DNA of 63,183 nucleotides, taken from the NCBI GenBank assembly GCA_020622105.1, contig JAHRYP010000001.1, positions 1-63,183 on the forward strand, given 5' to 3'. The DNA is from Methylotenera sp. Its GTDB lineage: Bacteria; Pseudomonadota; Gammaproteobacteria; Burkholderiales; Methylophilaceae. Positions 53,739 to 63,143 of the stretch are shown piece after piece (position 1 is the first letter of the stretch; every line of letters begins with the position of its first letter). The notes below the pieces were generated by a model. It had not been told where the DNA came from, ran no database searches, and saw only the letters and a program-made list of their open reading frames with translations. Position numbers and translations under genes: made by a program.

Positions 53739-54119
53739 TTAAGCTGTGTTTTTTCTGACATGGCCGGCCGCACTAAGTTTGCCTAAATATTCAAGCCATA
53801 GCGCTTCATAATCACGTGCTAAATTGTACAAGTAATCCCATGAGTATAAACCGGTGTTATGACCGTCTGAGAATACTAACCTAACGGCATAATTGCCCAC
53901 AGGTTCTATCGCAGTAATGTTGATATCTTCTTTGCCGATTTGCAGTACTTCCTGCCCGGGACCATGGCCTTTCACTTCGGCTGATGGTGAATATACGCGC
54001 AAAAACTCGCAAGACAGCATGCACTCCATATTGTTATCAAACTTGATTTCCAATAAACGGGAAGCCTGATGCAGTTTAATGTCTATCGGGCGAGGTGAAT
54101 CCGGTGTTAAGCCACTCAT
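53739..54119 (-). CDS. DUF971 (gamma-butyrobetaine hydroxylase-like N-terminal) protein
   Basis: A 126-residue protein with a DUF971 domain (PIDIKLHQASRLLEIKFDN...CEFLRVYSPSAEVKGHG and AIEPVGNYAVRLVFSDGHNTGLYSWDYLYNLARDYE). Some relatives take part in iron-sulfur cluster or ubiquinone-related functions; this is not certain. The start at 54119 is chosen because it fits the domain, whereas a longer start adds 21 unlike residues. It is commonly found just before ubiE in betaproteobacteria, so co-transcription with ubiEJB is likely. Confidence 0.88.
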   Translation of the reverse strand: MSGLTPDSPRPIDIKLHQASRLLEIKFDNNMECMLSCEFLRVYSPSAEVKGHGPGQEVLQIGKEDINITAIEPVGNYAVRLVFSDGHNTGLYSWDYLYNLARDYEALWLEYLGKLSAAGHVRKNTA

Positions 54120-54321
54120 AAATATGTCTAATTTCGGTAAAAATAAGATGATAACAGAATGATAAGGATTGCAGACATTCAAGCGCGTTGCCGCTTATGA
54201 TAGTAAAATAACCGCTTATCAGAATTCCATTTAAAATGAATTATTTGCCGGTTGATTTGATTTGCAATTTAAATAATGAGTGATAAAGTTATTCTACAAA
54301 AAAGCTGTTTTAAGGTCCGTC

Positions 54322-56273
54322 ATGGCAGAAAATAATTTAGCAAAACAATTTGCAGTCTATTCAGAATGGCGTAAAGGTCTGGTCGAGACTATTTGCGACT
54401 ATCGTAACTGGCTGAATGAGCAGGAGTTGAATGATGCGCAGGTGGATCAGCGTATACAGCAGCTTTTGGACAGGTTGCGTGAAGATAAATTGAATGTCGC
54501 GTTTGTGGCAGAGTTTTCACGCGGCAAGTCAGAATTGATCAATGCGATCTTCTTTGCCGGTTACGGTACGCGCTTATTACCTTCCAGCGCTGGTCGTACC
54601 ACGATGTGTCCTACCGAGTTGCTTTGTAAGACTAAACCGACCTCTATCATGATGCTGCCGATTGAAACGCGTCTGTCTGATGCGACCACCTCGGAGTACA
54701 AGCGTTATCCTGACGAGTGGAAGACGGTTATTTTTGATGTTGACTCTAACGAGAGCATGGTCAAAGCCTTTAAAGAGGTGAGTAGCACCAAGCCGGTTTC
54801 TGTACAGGAAGCCGAGAAATATGGCTTGTATGACCCTAACAGTGCTGATGACGCACTGAATCTGAATAAAGATGGCACCATTGATGTGCCGTGCTGGCGT
54901 TATGCCATGATTAACTTCCCGCATCCATTACTGGAGCAGGGACTGGTTATTCTGGATACACCGGGCTTGAATGCTATCGGTACCGAACCTGAGCTGACTA
55001 TTAACATGCTGCCAAATGCGCATGCTGTGCTGTTTATTCTGGCGGCTGATCAAGGCGTGACTAAATCTGAAATTGATGTGTGGCGTCAGTACATCAGCGG
55101 TACGCGCTGGAAGCAAAAAGGTCGCCTTGCCGTGATGAATAAGATTGATGGCCTGTGGGATGAGCTTAAAGACGAAAAAGAAATTCAGAAAGAGCTCACC
55201 AGACAAATCAAAACCAGTGCAGAGCTTCTTGGTTTAGAGACTAATCAGATATTCCCGGTATCTGCACAAAAAGGTCTGTTAGCCAAGGTGAATAAAGATG
55301 ACACCTTGCTGGCAAAAAGCCGCGTGCTGGAGCTGGAAGAAGCGCTGTCTAATCAGCTCATTCCATCCAAACAGGAAATCGTACGCGATAACACGCAGAA
55401 CGAGATTGATGACTTGATTACCAATTCTAAAGTGATTCTGGATGCGCGTTTTACAGGCATTAACGAGCAACTGGTCGAGCTGCGTGGTTTGCGCGGCAAG
55501 AATGAAGATGTAGTTGAGCACATGATGAACAAGGTTAAAGTTGATAAAGAAAACTTTGAAAAGGCTACAGCGCTTTCAGGCTTTGCGCAGTATTTTCTCA
55601 GCATACTAATCGCTTATTTACGTTGCTGGGCATGGAGTCACTCAAGGTGCATGTGCATACAACCCGCGAGACCATGATTAATGCCAGCTTTACCAAAACG
55701 ATTCGTGAAGCAATGGATAATTTCTTCAATGAATTGAAAAGCCGCATGGTTTCATCCGACTCACAAATTGATGAAATCAAGAAAATGATGGATGTCATGT
55801 ATGAGAAGTTTTCGAAAGAGCACGGCTTGCGTAAGTCTGAGCCACCGGCTTTCTCAACATTGCGTTATCAGAAAGAGTTGGCGAAACTGGAGCGTGCATA
55901 CAAAGAGCAGTTCAATACCGCTTTTAATATGATCGCCAATGAGAAGATGACGCTGACAACCAAATTCTTTGAAACGCTCGCTAGCCGTGTGATTCATGTG
56001 TACGAGGTTGCCAACCGTGATATTGAAAACTGGCTGAAAGCCGTGATTGCACCGATGGAGTCTCAAGTGCGTGAGCATCAGTTGCAGTTGCGTCGTCGTC
56101 TGGAAAGTATCAAGCGCATCTATAAAGCAACGGATACACTGGAAGACCGTATTTCAGAGCTGGAAGCGATTGAGAAGAGCATACAGGCACAGTTGGATGA
56201 TCTTAACAAATTAAGTGAGCATCTGAAGTCTGCACTTGCATTTAAACCTGCACCTGAGGCCGTTGCAGCCTAG
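54322..56273 (+). pseudogene. Dynamin-like GTPase, frameshifted
   Basis: A ~650-residue large GTPase. G1 is EFSRGKSELINAIF (GxxxxGKS-like), G3 is LDTPGLNAI, G4 is VMNKIDGL. After the frame break near 55593 the C-terminal helical (stalk) part continues to 56273 (ETMINASFTKTIREAMDNFFNEL...RRRLESIKRIYKA). Adding one T in the T4 run at 55593-55596 restores GFAQYFSQHTNRLFTLLGMESL. It likely binds membranes. The ATG at 54322 has AAGG upstream; a GTG farther upstream is less likely. This may be a sequence error. Confidence 0.82.
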
Positions 56274-56294
56274 TATTAGCAGATTCACTGACAA

Positions 56295-56324
56295 TAAAAA
56301 AGCCAGCTTATGCTGGCTTTTTTA
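56295..56324. terminator. Bidirectional terminator
   Basis: AGCCAGC/GCTGGCT stem with A and T runs on both sides, between the convergent dynamin-like and rpoH genes, so it serves both strands. Confidence 0.9.
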
Positions 56325-56373
56325 TTGATTAAATTTAGTACTTGTAAATTTTAATATTAACGCGACTCCGATA

Positions 56374-57231
56374 TTAACGGCTGGCTAACATCAGGGTTTT
56401 CATTTTTTGCATGGCTTTTTGTTCAATCTGACGAATACGCTCTGCAGATACGCCGAATTCATCTGCCAGTTCATGCAAGGTTTTACCGCCATCTTCTTGT
56501 AACCAGCGTGCTTCAACTACACGGCGGCTTCTCTCATCCAGGTTCTTAAGGGCATGTGCCAAACCGGTTGTTTCAGCCGTTTCAAACTGCTTGGCTTCTA
56601 AAGCCTCAGCCGGGGTCAGGCTTTCGTCCTGCAAATAAGCAATCGGGCTGTAGTGCTCGTCGCTGTCATCATCAATGTTAGCTTCGAGTGATATTTCATG
56701 CCCGTTCAGGCGTGACTCCATCTCCAGCACTTCTTCAGGCTTTACATTCAATTCACGTGCGATATGCGCAACTTCAGTTGGCTGCATTGTGTTGATGCCT
56801 GACTTCATGCTACGCAAATTGAAGAAAAGCTTACGTTGTGCTTTGGTGGTGGCAATTTTTACCAGGCGCCAGTTTTTCACGATGTATTCGTGAATTTCTG
56901 CTTTGATCCAGTGCATGGCAAAAGAAACCAGACGCACACCACGCTCCGGGTCGTAGCGTCGTACAGCTTTCATTAGGCCGATATTGCCTTCTTGAATAAG
57001 GTCAGCCTGAGGTAAACCATAACCGTTGTATCCACGTGCAATACTCGTCACTAAGCGCAGGTGCGATAGAATAAGTTTGCGAGCCGCTTCTAAATCATTT
57101 TCTTTCTGGAATTTTACAGCCAGAGAAAATTCTTCTTCGGCAGAAAGAATTGGATAAGCTTTAATTGCTCTTGTGTATTGCTCTAGGCTATCACTAGCGG
57201 TGAGTACTGGAACTGTTAAAGCAGTGGTCAT
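56374..57231 (-). CDS. rpoH: Heat-shock sigma factor RpoH (sigma 32)
   Basis: A 285-residue alternative sigma factor. Region 2 is HLRLVTSIARGYNGYGLPQADLIQEGNIGLMKAVRRYDPERGVRLVSFAMHWIKAEIHEYIVKNWRLVKIATTKAQRKLFFNLR, including the RpoH box (around QRKLFFNLR); region 4 ends in LADEFGVSAERIRQIEQKAMQKMK. The start has a strong AAGGAGG. A CIRCE operator lies 30 bases before the start, so HrcA should repress it. Confidence 0.97.
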   Translation of the reverse strand: MTTALTVPVLTASDSLEQYTRAIKAYPILSAEEEFSLAVKFQKENDLEAARKLILSHLRLVTSIARGYNGYGLPQADLIQEGNIGLMKAVRRYDPERGVRLVSFAMHWIKAEIHEYIVKNWRLVKIATTKAQRKLFFNLRSMKSGINTMQPTEVAHIARELNVKPEEVLEMESRLNGHEISLEANIDDDSDEHYSPIAYLQDESLTPAEALEAKQFETAETTGLAHALKNLDERSRRVVEARWLQEDGGKTLHELADEFGVSAERIRQIEQKAMQKMKTLMLASR

Positions 57232-57260
57232 TGGTTTTACGTCCTCCTTGAAATATCATT

Positions 57261-57287
57261 TTAGCACTCACCGTTTGAGAGTGCTAG
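57261..57287. promoter_or_regulatory. CIRCE operator upstream of rpoH
   Basis: TTAGCACTC, nine bases, GAGTGCTAG: only the final base differs from the consensus TTAGCACTC-N9-GAGTGCTAA. It lies 30 bases before the rpoH start, in the leader, and is the binding site of the repressor HrcA. Confidence 0.92.
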
Positions 57288-57321
57288 TGTTAAAAAGTTT
57301 CATCGATTGTTTTAAATTAAA

Positions 57322-59051
57322 TTAACTTAAGTATGAGTCAGACTTGTGTTGCTGGATAAACACGGCGAAGTCTTCTGGTGGAAGTGGTTTTGAAAACAAG
57401 TAACCCTGAAACATATCAGCACCATATTGGCAGCATAGCTGTGCTTGCTCTAATGTTTCAACGCCTTCAACAATCACGTCGAGATCTAAGCTTTTAGCCA
57501 TGACGATGATGGCTTTCAGTACCCGACAATCCGCTGCGCTTTCTGGAATATTTTGTACAAAAGAACGATCAACTTTAAGGATCGAGGCTGGAAGCCATTT
57601 TAAATAAGCCATTGATGAATAGCCTGTACCAAAATCATCGATAGCAACTTTTACCCCATAGTGTTTGATAAGGTTCAGGATTGCGGCAGTTTTGTCAAAA
57701 TCCGAGACCAGAACGCCTTCGGTAACTTCTATAGATAAGTTGTTGCCTACCATGTTCATATTGTCCAGATCGGACTTGATGATATCTTAAAAATTTCTTC
57801 TTTTATTAACTGCTCACTTGCGTTAACTGCCAGCACAAAAGACTCATCAACCAGGCCACTTGCGCGCCATTCAGCTAATTGCCTGCAGGCCAAGTGCATA
57901 TTTTCAATATCAATTGCAGATAGAAAACCAAGCTCTTCTATATCATCCAGAAACTCACTCGGCGGCAATATGCCTCTTAGTGGATGATTCCAGCGTACGA
58001 GCATTTCAGCACCGCAAACGTTGAAATCCTTTGCGTTAATGACTGGCTGATAGTACAGCAGCAGCTGGCTTTGCAGGTTGCCTGAACGAAGCTGCTGTTC
58101 AAGTACAATTTTGTTCATGACTCTATCCTGCAAGGCTTCAGTAAAGAAATGAAACCCGTTTCTTCCCATGCGTTTAACATGATACATTGCCAGATCCGCA
58201 TGCTTCAGCATGTCTTCAGCATTTTGTGCACAATTTGGATAGGTTGAAATGCCAATGCTGCAGGAAATAAAATGCTGTGTTTGTACAAGCGTGATAGGTA
58301 TGCGCAGGTTATCTATAATTCGTTGAGCAAGTGTGGCAAGAGATGTTTCTGTTTCAATATCGTGGACAATGATTGCAAATTCATCGCCACCAAGCCGGCA
58401 TACGATATCGCCTTCCCGAATGACATTCAGCAATCTGGCTGCGACCTGTTGCAGTATCTGGTCTCCAGTGTCGTGCCCTAGACTGTCGTTAATAAGTTTG
58501 AAGTTATCTATATCCAGAAAAAGTAAACCCACTATGCTGTCAAAACGTTCTGCTCGGGCAATGGCGGTGCGCAGGTGATCCTCAAAATAGTGCCGGTTTG
58601 ATAGGCCAGTCATAGGGTCATTCTCTGCCAAATACTTTAATCGCGCATATGTTTCCATCAATTGCTGATTAAGTGCATGGCGTGCCTGCGCATGAACCAG
58701 CGCTTTTGTTAAATGCCGTTGCGACAGCTCCTGCTTAAGTAAGAAATCCTGTGCACCTGCAATAATGCATTCTTTTTCTATTGCCTCATCATTAACCATG
58801 CCAGTCAGGATAACGACTGCTGCATGTTTATTGGCATGCTGGGTGAGCTTATTCAGGACTTCGAGGCATTCCATATCTGGCAGCCTGTAATCAAGGAGGA
58901 CAACATCAAATGTACCTTCATCAAAAAGTTTAAGCGCTGAAACTGCGGTGCTCGCATGAACAATATCTTTGATTAATTTAGGGCTCTGTAAAACACGCAC
59001 AACCGCCATTCTATCCAGTTCATCATCGTCAACAAGCAGCAGCCTCATCAC
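57322..59051 (-). pseudogene. Receiver-GGDEF-EAL protein, frameshifted
   Basis: A ~576-residue cyclic di-GMP protein. The receiver (LLVDDDELDRMAVVRVL; LLDYRLPD) is followed by a diguanylate cyclase (CRLGGDEFAIIVHD) and a phosphodiesterase (AEMLVRWNHP in place of EAL; DDFGTGYSS; KVDRSFV; VEGVET). The frame breaks near 57787, where ATTTTTAAGATATC needs one more A; then KDIIKSDLDNMNMVGNNLSIEVTEG reads on. It starts in an ATGA overlap with the receiver gene upstream. It may be intact in the cell if the missing base is an error. Confidence 0.85.
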
Positions 59052-59494
59052 GTCTCCTTATTTACCGGCAGTTCTACGAGTCGCCAGTAATGCTCAATCA
59101 AGCCAATCACTTCAAGAAAGTCCCTGTCCATGTGTTGTTTGAGGACATAGCCTGCAACGTGCTTGCGATAAGCGGCAACTAAATCTTCATCGGACTTTGA
59201 CGTCGTTAAAACAAACACAACCGCATGCGTCAGCATGGGGTCTGTGCGTAGTGCCTGTAAAAATTCTAAGCCGTTCATGCGCGGCATATTCAGGTCAAGC
59301 AAAATGATATAAGGGGAGGGAATCGCCCCTGAGCGCAACAGATCTAATGCTTCCTGCCCATCTCTGGCACGATGGACAGTATTCAATAACCGCAGCTTGC
59401 GTAATGCACGCTCCAAGGCAATCGCATCTATATCATCATCATCAACTACAAGTAAGGTGACTTCTTTATAGTTGTGTCTAGATTGAGTTTGCAA
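59048..59494 (-). CDS. Single-domain response regulator
   Basis: A 148-residue receiver (Rcp1-like). TLLVVDDDDIDAIALERALR has the acidic pocket, IILLDLNMPRMNGLEFL the phosphoacceptor Asp and VFVLTTSKSDEDL the switch Thr. It overlaps the sensor kinase gene by 17 bases and the GGDEF-EAL gene by four. In related phytochrome operons such a receiver takes phosphate from the PAS kinase. Confidence 0.93.
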   Translation of the reverse strand: MQTQSRHNYKEVTLLVVDDDDIDAIALERALRKLRLLNTVHRARDGQEALDLLRSGAIPSPYIILLDLNMPRMNGLEFLQALRTDPMLTHAVVFVLTTSKSDEDLVAAYRKHVAGYVLKQHMDRDFLEVIGLIEHYWRLVELPVNKET

Positions 59495-60977
59495 TTGGCG
59501 TTCTTCCTTTTATATTGACTGGCCAGGTAAAGCGAATGCTGGTGCCGCGAATACCATCTGATGCAATGCTGGTTTTTCCGCCATAGGTTTCCACTATTTT
59601 CTTAACCAATGCCAGCCCCATGCCACTGCCTTCAACTTCATCGCGCGGTCGTAAGGTTTGAAACATGACAAAAACGCGCTCATGATATTCAGGTGGAATA
59701 CCAGGTCCATCGTCTGTTACGCTGAATTCGTAATAGTCTTTATTTTTAGGCTCCCAATCCAGTTTAATGTTTCCGGTCGATTGGTCATGATGTTTTACTG
59801 CATTGGTGAATAGATTACGAAGTACCTGCTCCAGTGGAGTAGCCAGTGTAGTAAAGGTGGGCAAGTCGTCTGCAGTTGCTAAAGTGAAGCCGCTTGGGAG
59901 CGCCTGCATATCAAATATGTCATGAGCCAGCACACCGAGATCAATCTGGCTCAGACCACCTTCCATGCGCCCTGCGCGTGAATAGGCAAGTAAATCATCC
60001 AGCAGGTGTTCCATGCGGCGTAGTCGACCGCGTAATAAATTCATATGGCTTGGGATTGACAATGTATCTCCGTTACCGAGATCTTCCTCAATCCACTGCG
60101 AAATCTGGAAAATGCCACGCAGCGGCGATTTAAGGTCGTGTGATGCGACATAGGCAAAGGTTGCCAACTCTTTGTTGCTGCGCTCGAGTTCTTCATGGTG
60201 TTCAGCAAGTTTTTGACTTGCTTTTACCCGTGCTGAAATATCAGTAATGGCGGAAAGCACCTTGATGCCGTCTTCGGTTTCAATCGGATTAAGGCCAACC
60301 TCTACTGGGAATTCACTGCCATCCTTGTGTCTACCGAACAAGTCACGGCCAACGCCCATTGCGCGTGGGCGCAGGTCAGAGAAAAAGGAGCCACGATGCT
60401 GTGGATGCTGGTGGCGGAATCGTTCTGGAAGCAGGCAATCAATCGACTGACCCAGAAGTTCTTCTCTGCTGTAACCAAAAATGATCTCGGTCTGCGTGTT
60501 GACCATTTCGATGAGGCCGGATTTATCGACCATCACCATGGCGTTAGGTGCAGCTTCTACCACTTGGCGAAAACGTTCTTCCATACGTTTGCGTGCTGAA
60601 ATATCAGTAATGGCGGAAAGCACCTTGATGCCGTCTTCGGTTTGAATCGGGTTAAGCCCGACCTCTACTGGAAATTCACTACCATCCTTGTGTCTGCCGA
60701 ACAAATCACGGCCAACGCCCATTGCGCGTGGGCGCAGGTCTGAGAAAAAGGAGCCTCGATGCTGTGGATGCTGGTGGCGGAATCGTTCTGGAAGCAGGCA
60801 ATCAATCGACTGACCCAGAAGTTCTTCTCTGCTGTAACCAAAAATGATCTCGGTCTGCGTGTTGACCATTTCGATGAGGCCGGATTCATCGACCATGACC
60901 ATGGCGTTAGGTGCGGCTTCTACTATCTGACGAAAACGATCATCTGACTGCTTCATATCACTCGTATTGCTGCTCAT
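59478..60977 (-). CDS. PAS-PAS sensor histidine kinase
   Basis: A 499-residue kinase without membrane segments. Two nearly identical PAS domains (each about 120 residues, from FRQ(I/V)VEAAPNAMVMVD to VLSAITDISAR) are followed by the dimerisation/phospho-His domain (FAYVASHDLKSPLRGIFQIS) and an ATPase domain (NLFTNAVKHHDQ, VTDDGPGIPPEYH, GSGMGLALVKKIVETYGG). The N-box, G1 and G2 boxes are complete. It is the first gene of a three-gene operon (kinase, receiver, receiver-GGDEF-EAL). The PAS pair arose by a tandem duplication. Confidence 0.93.
   Translation of the reverse strand: MSSNTSDMKQSDDRFRQIVEAAPNAMVMVDESGLIEMVNTQTEIIFGYSREELLGQSIDCLLPERFRHQHPQHRGSFFSDLRPRAMGVGRDLFGRHKDGSEFPVEVGLNPIQTEDGIKVLSAITDISARKRMEERFRQVVEAAPNAMVMVDKSGLIEMVNTQTEIIFGYSREELLGQSIDCLLPERFRHQHPQHRGSFFSDLRPRAMGVGRDLFGRHKDGSEFPVEVGLNPIETEDGIKVLSAITDISARVKASQKLAEHHEELERSNKELATFAYVASHDLKSPLRGIFQISQWIEEDLGNGDTLSIPSHMNLLRGRLRRMEHLLDDLLAYSRAGRMEGGLSQIDLGVLAHDIFDMQALPSGFTLATADDLPTFTTLATPLEQVLRNLFTNAVKHHDQSTGNIKLDWEPKNKDYYEFSVTDDGPGIPPEYHERVFVMFQTLRPRDEVEGSGMGLALVKKIVETYGGKTSIASDGIRGTSIRFTWPVNIKGRTPIANSI
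60231..60956. repeat. Tandem 363-base duplication (PAS coding)
   Basis: Two copies of exactly 363 bases (121 codons), 60231-60593 and 60594-60956, are almost identical at the DNA level, with only scattered differences. They encode the two PAS domains of the kinase. Confidence 0.9.
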
Positions 60978-61236
60978 GATATTGCCTCTGCTTTTTGTTG
61001 TTACTTAGTAGGCCACCACCATAAATCCCTATTTTAAAAATGGTATTATTTATATCTAAATCAAAGACTTATTGTATAACCATTTTATTAAATAATATAT
61101 AAATTTTGATAAATTGATTATTTCTAGTGTTGTTAAGATTGGGTTCGAGTTGCATGATATTTAGTCAAACGCAGATGCGGAAGTGGCTACTGAGGAACGG
61201 CATTGGTTAGCAGGAGTGGTAAGTTGCTTTCCGTTT

Positions 61237-61261
61237 AAGCACACTAAGTGTGCATTTTTTA
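61237..61261 (+). terminator. Orphan terminator in a gap
   Basis: GCACAC/GTGTGC with a TAA loop and a T run, on the plus strand, with no gene upstream in the 61000-61240 interval. It suggests a short transcript from about 61130-61240, or read-through from unseen RNA. Confidence 0.7.
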
Positions 61262-61402
61262 GCCTAGAGTTGCATTTGTATTCTTTATGTAAAGAAACTG
61301 TCACAAAAAATCATTATATTTTAAATATAACAAACAGGATGCTGCTCTAAAAGTTGAGTGGTATCTAATAAATAACGACGTAATTAATCAAGAAAAATAT
61401 TT

Positions 61403-61915
61403 ATGATCGGTAAGACAGTCATTGGAAAAACCTACAACGTACTTATTTTAGGGTCTGGTAATTCGGCAAGAAGCATTATGGCCGAGGCATTATTCAACAC
61501 CATGGGTTCCGGTGTTTTTAAAGGCTACAGTGCAGGCAGTTCTCCAACCGGTGTGGTGAATCGCTTTGCAATTGAGGAGATTAAAAGTATTGGCTATCCA
61601 ATTAAAAGTTTAAGAAGCAAAAGTTGGGATGAGTTCTCACAGCCGAGCGCGCCAGCAATCGATTTTGTTATTACCGTTTGTGATGATATCGCAAAAAACA
61701 GGCTCCCGATTTGGCGCGGAAATCCAGTGACTGCGCATTGGGGGTTTGATGACCCCGCAACGGTTACGGGATCTTTTGAGGAGAAAAAAGAGGCTTTTAA
61801 AAAAGTTTTTCTACAAATACGCAATAGAATTGATTTATTTACCCAGCTTCCTTTAGCGCATTTGGATCAGATATCCTTAAATCGTGAAATGGGTAAATGG
61901 TTGATTGACCGGTAA
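61403..61915 (+). CDS. Low-molecular-weight phosphatase/arsenate reductase homologue lacking the catalytic Cys
   Basis: A 170-residue protein of the LMW-PTP/ArsC fold. The P-loop reads ILGSGNSARSIMAEALF: the Arg and Ser are kept but the nucleophilic Cys of the family (CTGNSARS) is Gly17. ITVCDDIAKNRLPIWRGNPVTAHWGFDDPATVTG matches the arsenate reductase type, but the second catalytic Cys (ExCPxWPG) is Leu. So it has the fold without the chemistry of the family and may bind a phosphorylated or oxyanion ligand. The GGG codon needs two changes from TGT/TGC, so it is not a one-base error. Confidence 0.85.
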   Translation: MIGKTVIGKTYNVLILGSGNSARSIMAEALFNTMGSGVFKGYSAGSSPTGVVNRFAIEEIKSIGYPIKSLRSKSWDEFSQPSAPAIDFVITVCDDIAKNRLPIWRGNPVTAHWGFDDPATVTGSFEEKKEAFKKVFLQIRNRIDLFTQLPLAHLDQISLNREMGKWLIDR

Positions 61916-61988
61916 TTAAAGCAGATTTAATTTTAAATGTGCAAGTTTGTCATACGATAACAATTAAAACTATAAAGGGTATTGAATT

Positions 61989-62237
61989 ATGGCTATTAAA
62001 AATCCAAGTGATGCGTTTATTAAACTGGCTGAGGGGCTAGATGAGGCCTCTGTGGAAAAGGTATTGTCACGAATGACCGGGAAGTTACCGAAAAGATTTC
62101 TCAAAGAGAAATTAACTAAGAGTGAAGCTATTGCTATTCAACTTGAGCTCGAAGATGAATTGCTGCAAGAATGGCGAGAAAACTTTGCAAGGGCACAACT
62201 GCGTGCCGACAAGAAGTCAAAAAACAAAGTAAATTAG
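61989..62237 (+). CDS. Small charged protein, unknown
   Basis: An 82-residue protein not recognised. Helical, with KLAEGLDEASVEKVLSRMTGKLPKRFLKEKLTKSEAIAIQLELEDELLQEWRENFARAQLRADKKS: acidic in the middle and basic at the end. It is 73 bases after the LMW-PTP-like gene on the same strand. Its function is unknown. Confidence 0.65.
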   Translation: MAIKNPSDAFIKLAEGLDEASVEKVLSRMTGKLPKRFLKEKLTKSEAIAIQLELEDELLQEWRENFARAQLRADKKSKNKVN

Positions 62238-62306
62238 TCTCAATCTGATCTGGCAGTTACTAAATTTTCAGGAGGCTGTTAGATTTGATTTTAATTCTAT
62301 GCTTAA

Positions 62307-62939
62307 TTAAATTTTCCTGTTTGTGGTTTCAGAAATCCAATCAAAAATAGGTTTCCATTGCTCAATATCCTGTGCCACAAATGAAGGACGTAAATCAAAC
62401 AAACTTACACCAAGCTCAGCAGCAGTGACATACACCTGAGAGTTCCTCAGGTAGCTAAGGATGGGCAATCCAGTATCCTGCATGAATTCTGTGAGTGTTG
62501 TAGTGGAGTTGGCTCTTGAATTAACCCGTATTCCAACCAAAGCAACCAATGTTTTGTGTTTACGCACAGCCTTTTCTCTATCTAAAGTTTCAAGAAAATT
62601 GCTGGTAGCACTGATGTCAAATATCGATGGTTGTATGGGAACAATAACGCAATCTGCTTCTTTAACCGCTTCAGACATCTTTTCATCTCTAAATCCTGCC
62701 GGAGAATCCGTAATGATCCAATCAAGTTTAGGAAGATATTGCTTTTTTTGATCACTGTAAGCGTGAATAGCAGGCATGAATGTTGGCCTGCTATTCAGCC
62801 ATTGCACTGATGATTGCTGCCGATCCAGATCAGCAATGGCAACTTTTTCCCCAATTGAAGCTAAATAGCCAGCCAGATTAGTGGCAATTGTGGTTTTGCC
62901 ACAGCCACCCTTTGAATTGGCTATCAGTATATTTTTCAT
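62307..62939 (-). CDS. ParA-family ATPase
   Basis: A 210-residue deviant-Walker ATPase: the Walker A motif is SKGGCGKTTIATNLAGYLA and the second motif is LDRQQSSVQWL with LDWIITDSPAGF. Its length matches small ParA/MipZ-like cargo-positioning ATPases. The start at 62939 is preferred to 62951, as the domain begins at MKNILIANSKGG. No ParB or cargo gene is next to it, so its cargo is unknown. Confidence 0.85.
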   Translation of the reverse strand: MKNILIANSKGGCGKTTIATNLAGYLASIGEKVAIADLDRQQSSVQWLNSRPTFMPAIHAYSDQKKQYLPKLDWIITDSPAGFRDEKMSEAVKEADCVIVPIQPSIFDISATSNFLETLDREKAVRKHKTLVALVGIRVNSRANSTTTLTEFMQDTGLPILSYLRNSQVYVTAAELGVSLFDLRPSFVAQDIEQWKPIFDWISETTNRKI

Positions 62940-63099
62940 AGATCGGTCCAATTGGTTTTGAGTTATGTTTTTATTGTAATTTTATTGAATTGCTTATACT
63001 AGCTTTATGCTTGCAATGATTACGTTCTTTTACACTGTGCGTCGTTAAAAAGCATAAAAATAAAAATTTACAGGACAACGGCTTCAAGCACAGTGAATT

Positions 63100-63143
63100 T
63101 TGTCATTAAATTTTCATGAAATTGTCATGAATTTTTCACGGCT
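63100..63143 (+). promoter_or_regulatory. Tandem Pho boxes
   Basis: Four 11-base direct repeats with the core (T/G)TCAT: TTGTCATTAAA, TTTTCATGAAA, TTGTCATGAAT and TTTTCACGGCT. This is the PhoB recognition pattern, two half-sites per box. The gene they control should start right of the window on the plus strand, probably a phosphate-uptake gene. Confidence 0.8.

Noticed and set aside
54280-54321. GTG start of the dynamin-like protein
   Set aside because: The ATG at 54322 has a ribosome-binding site; the extra 14 residues look unlike the family.
47840-57790. Programmed frameshifts in the DUF4340, dynamin-like and GGDEF-EAL genes
   Set aside because: The breaks have no slippery heptamer of the required form and each is explained by a missing base in a run.
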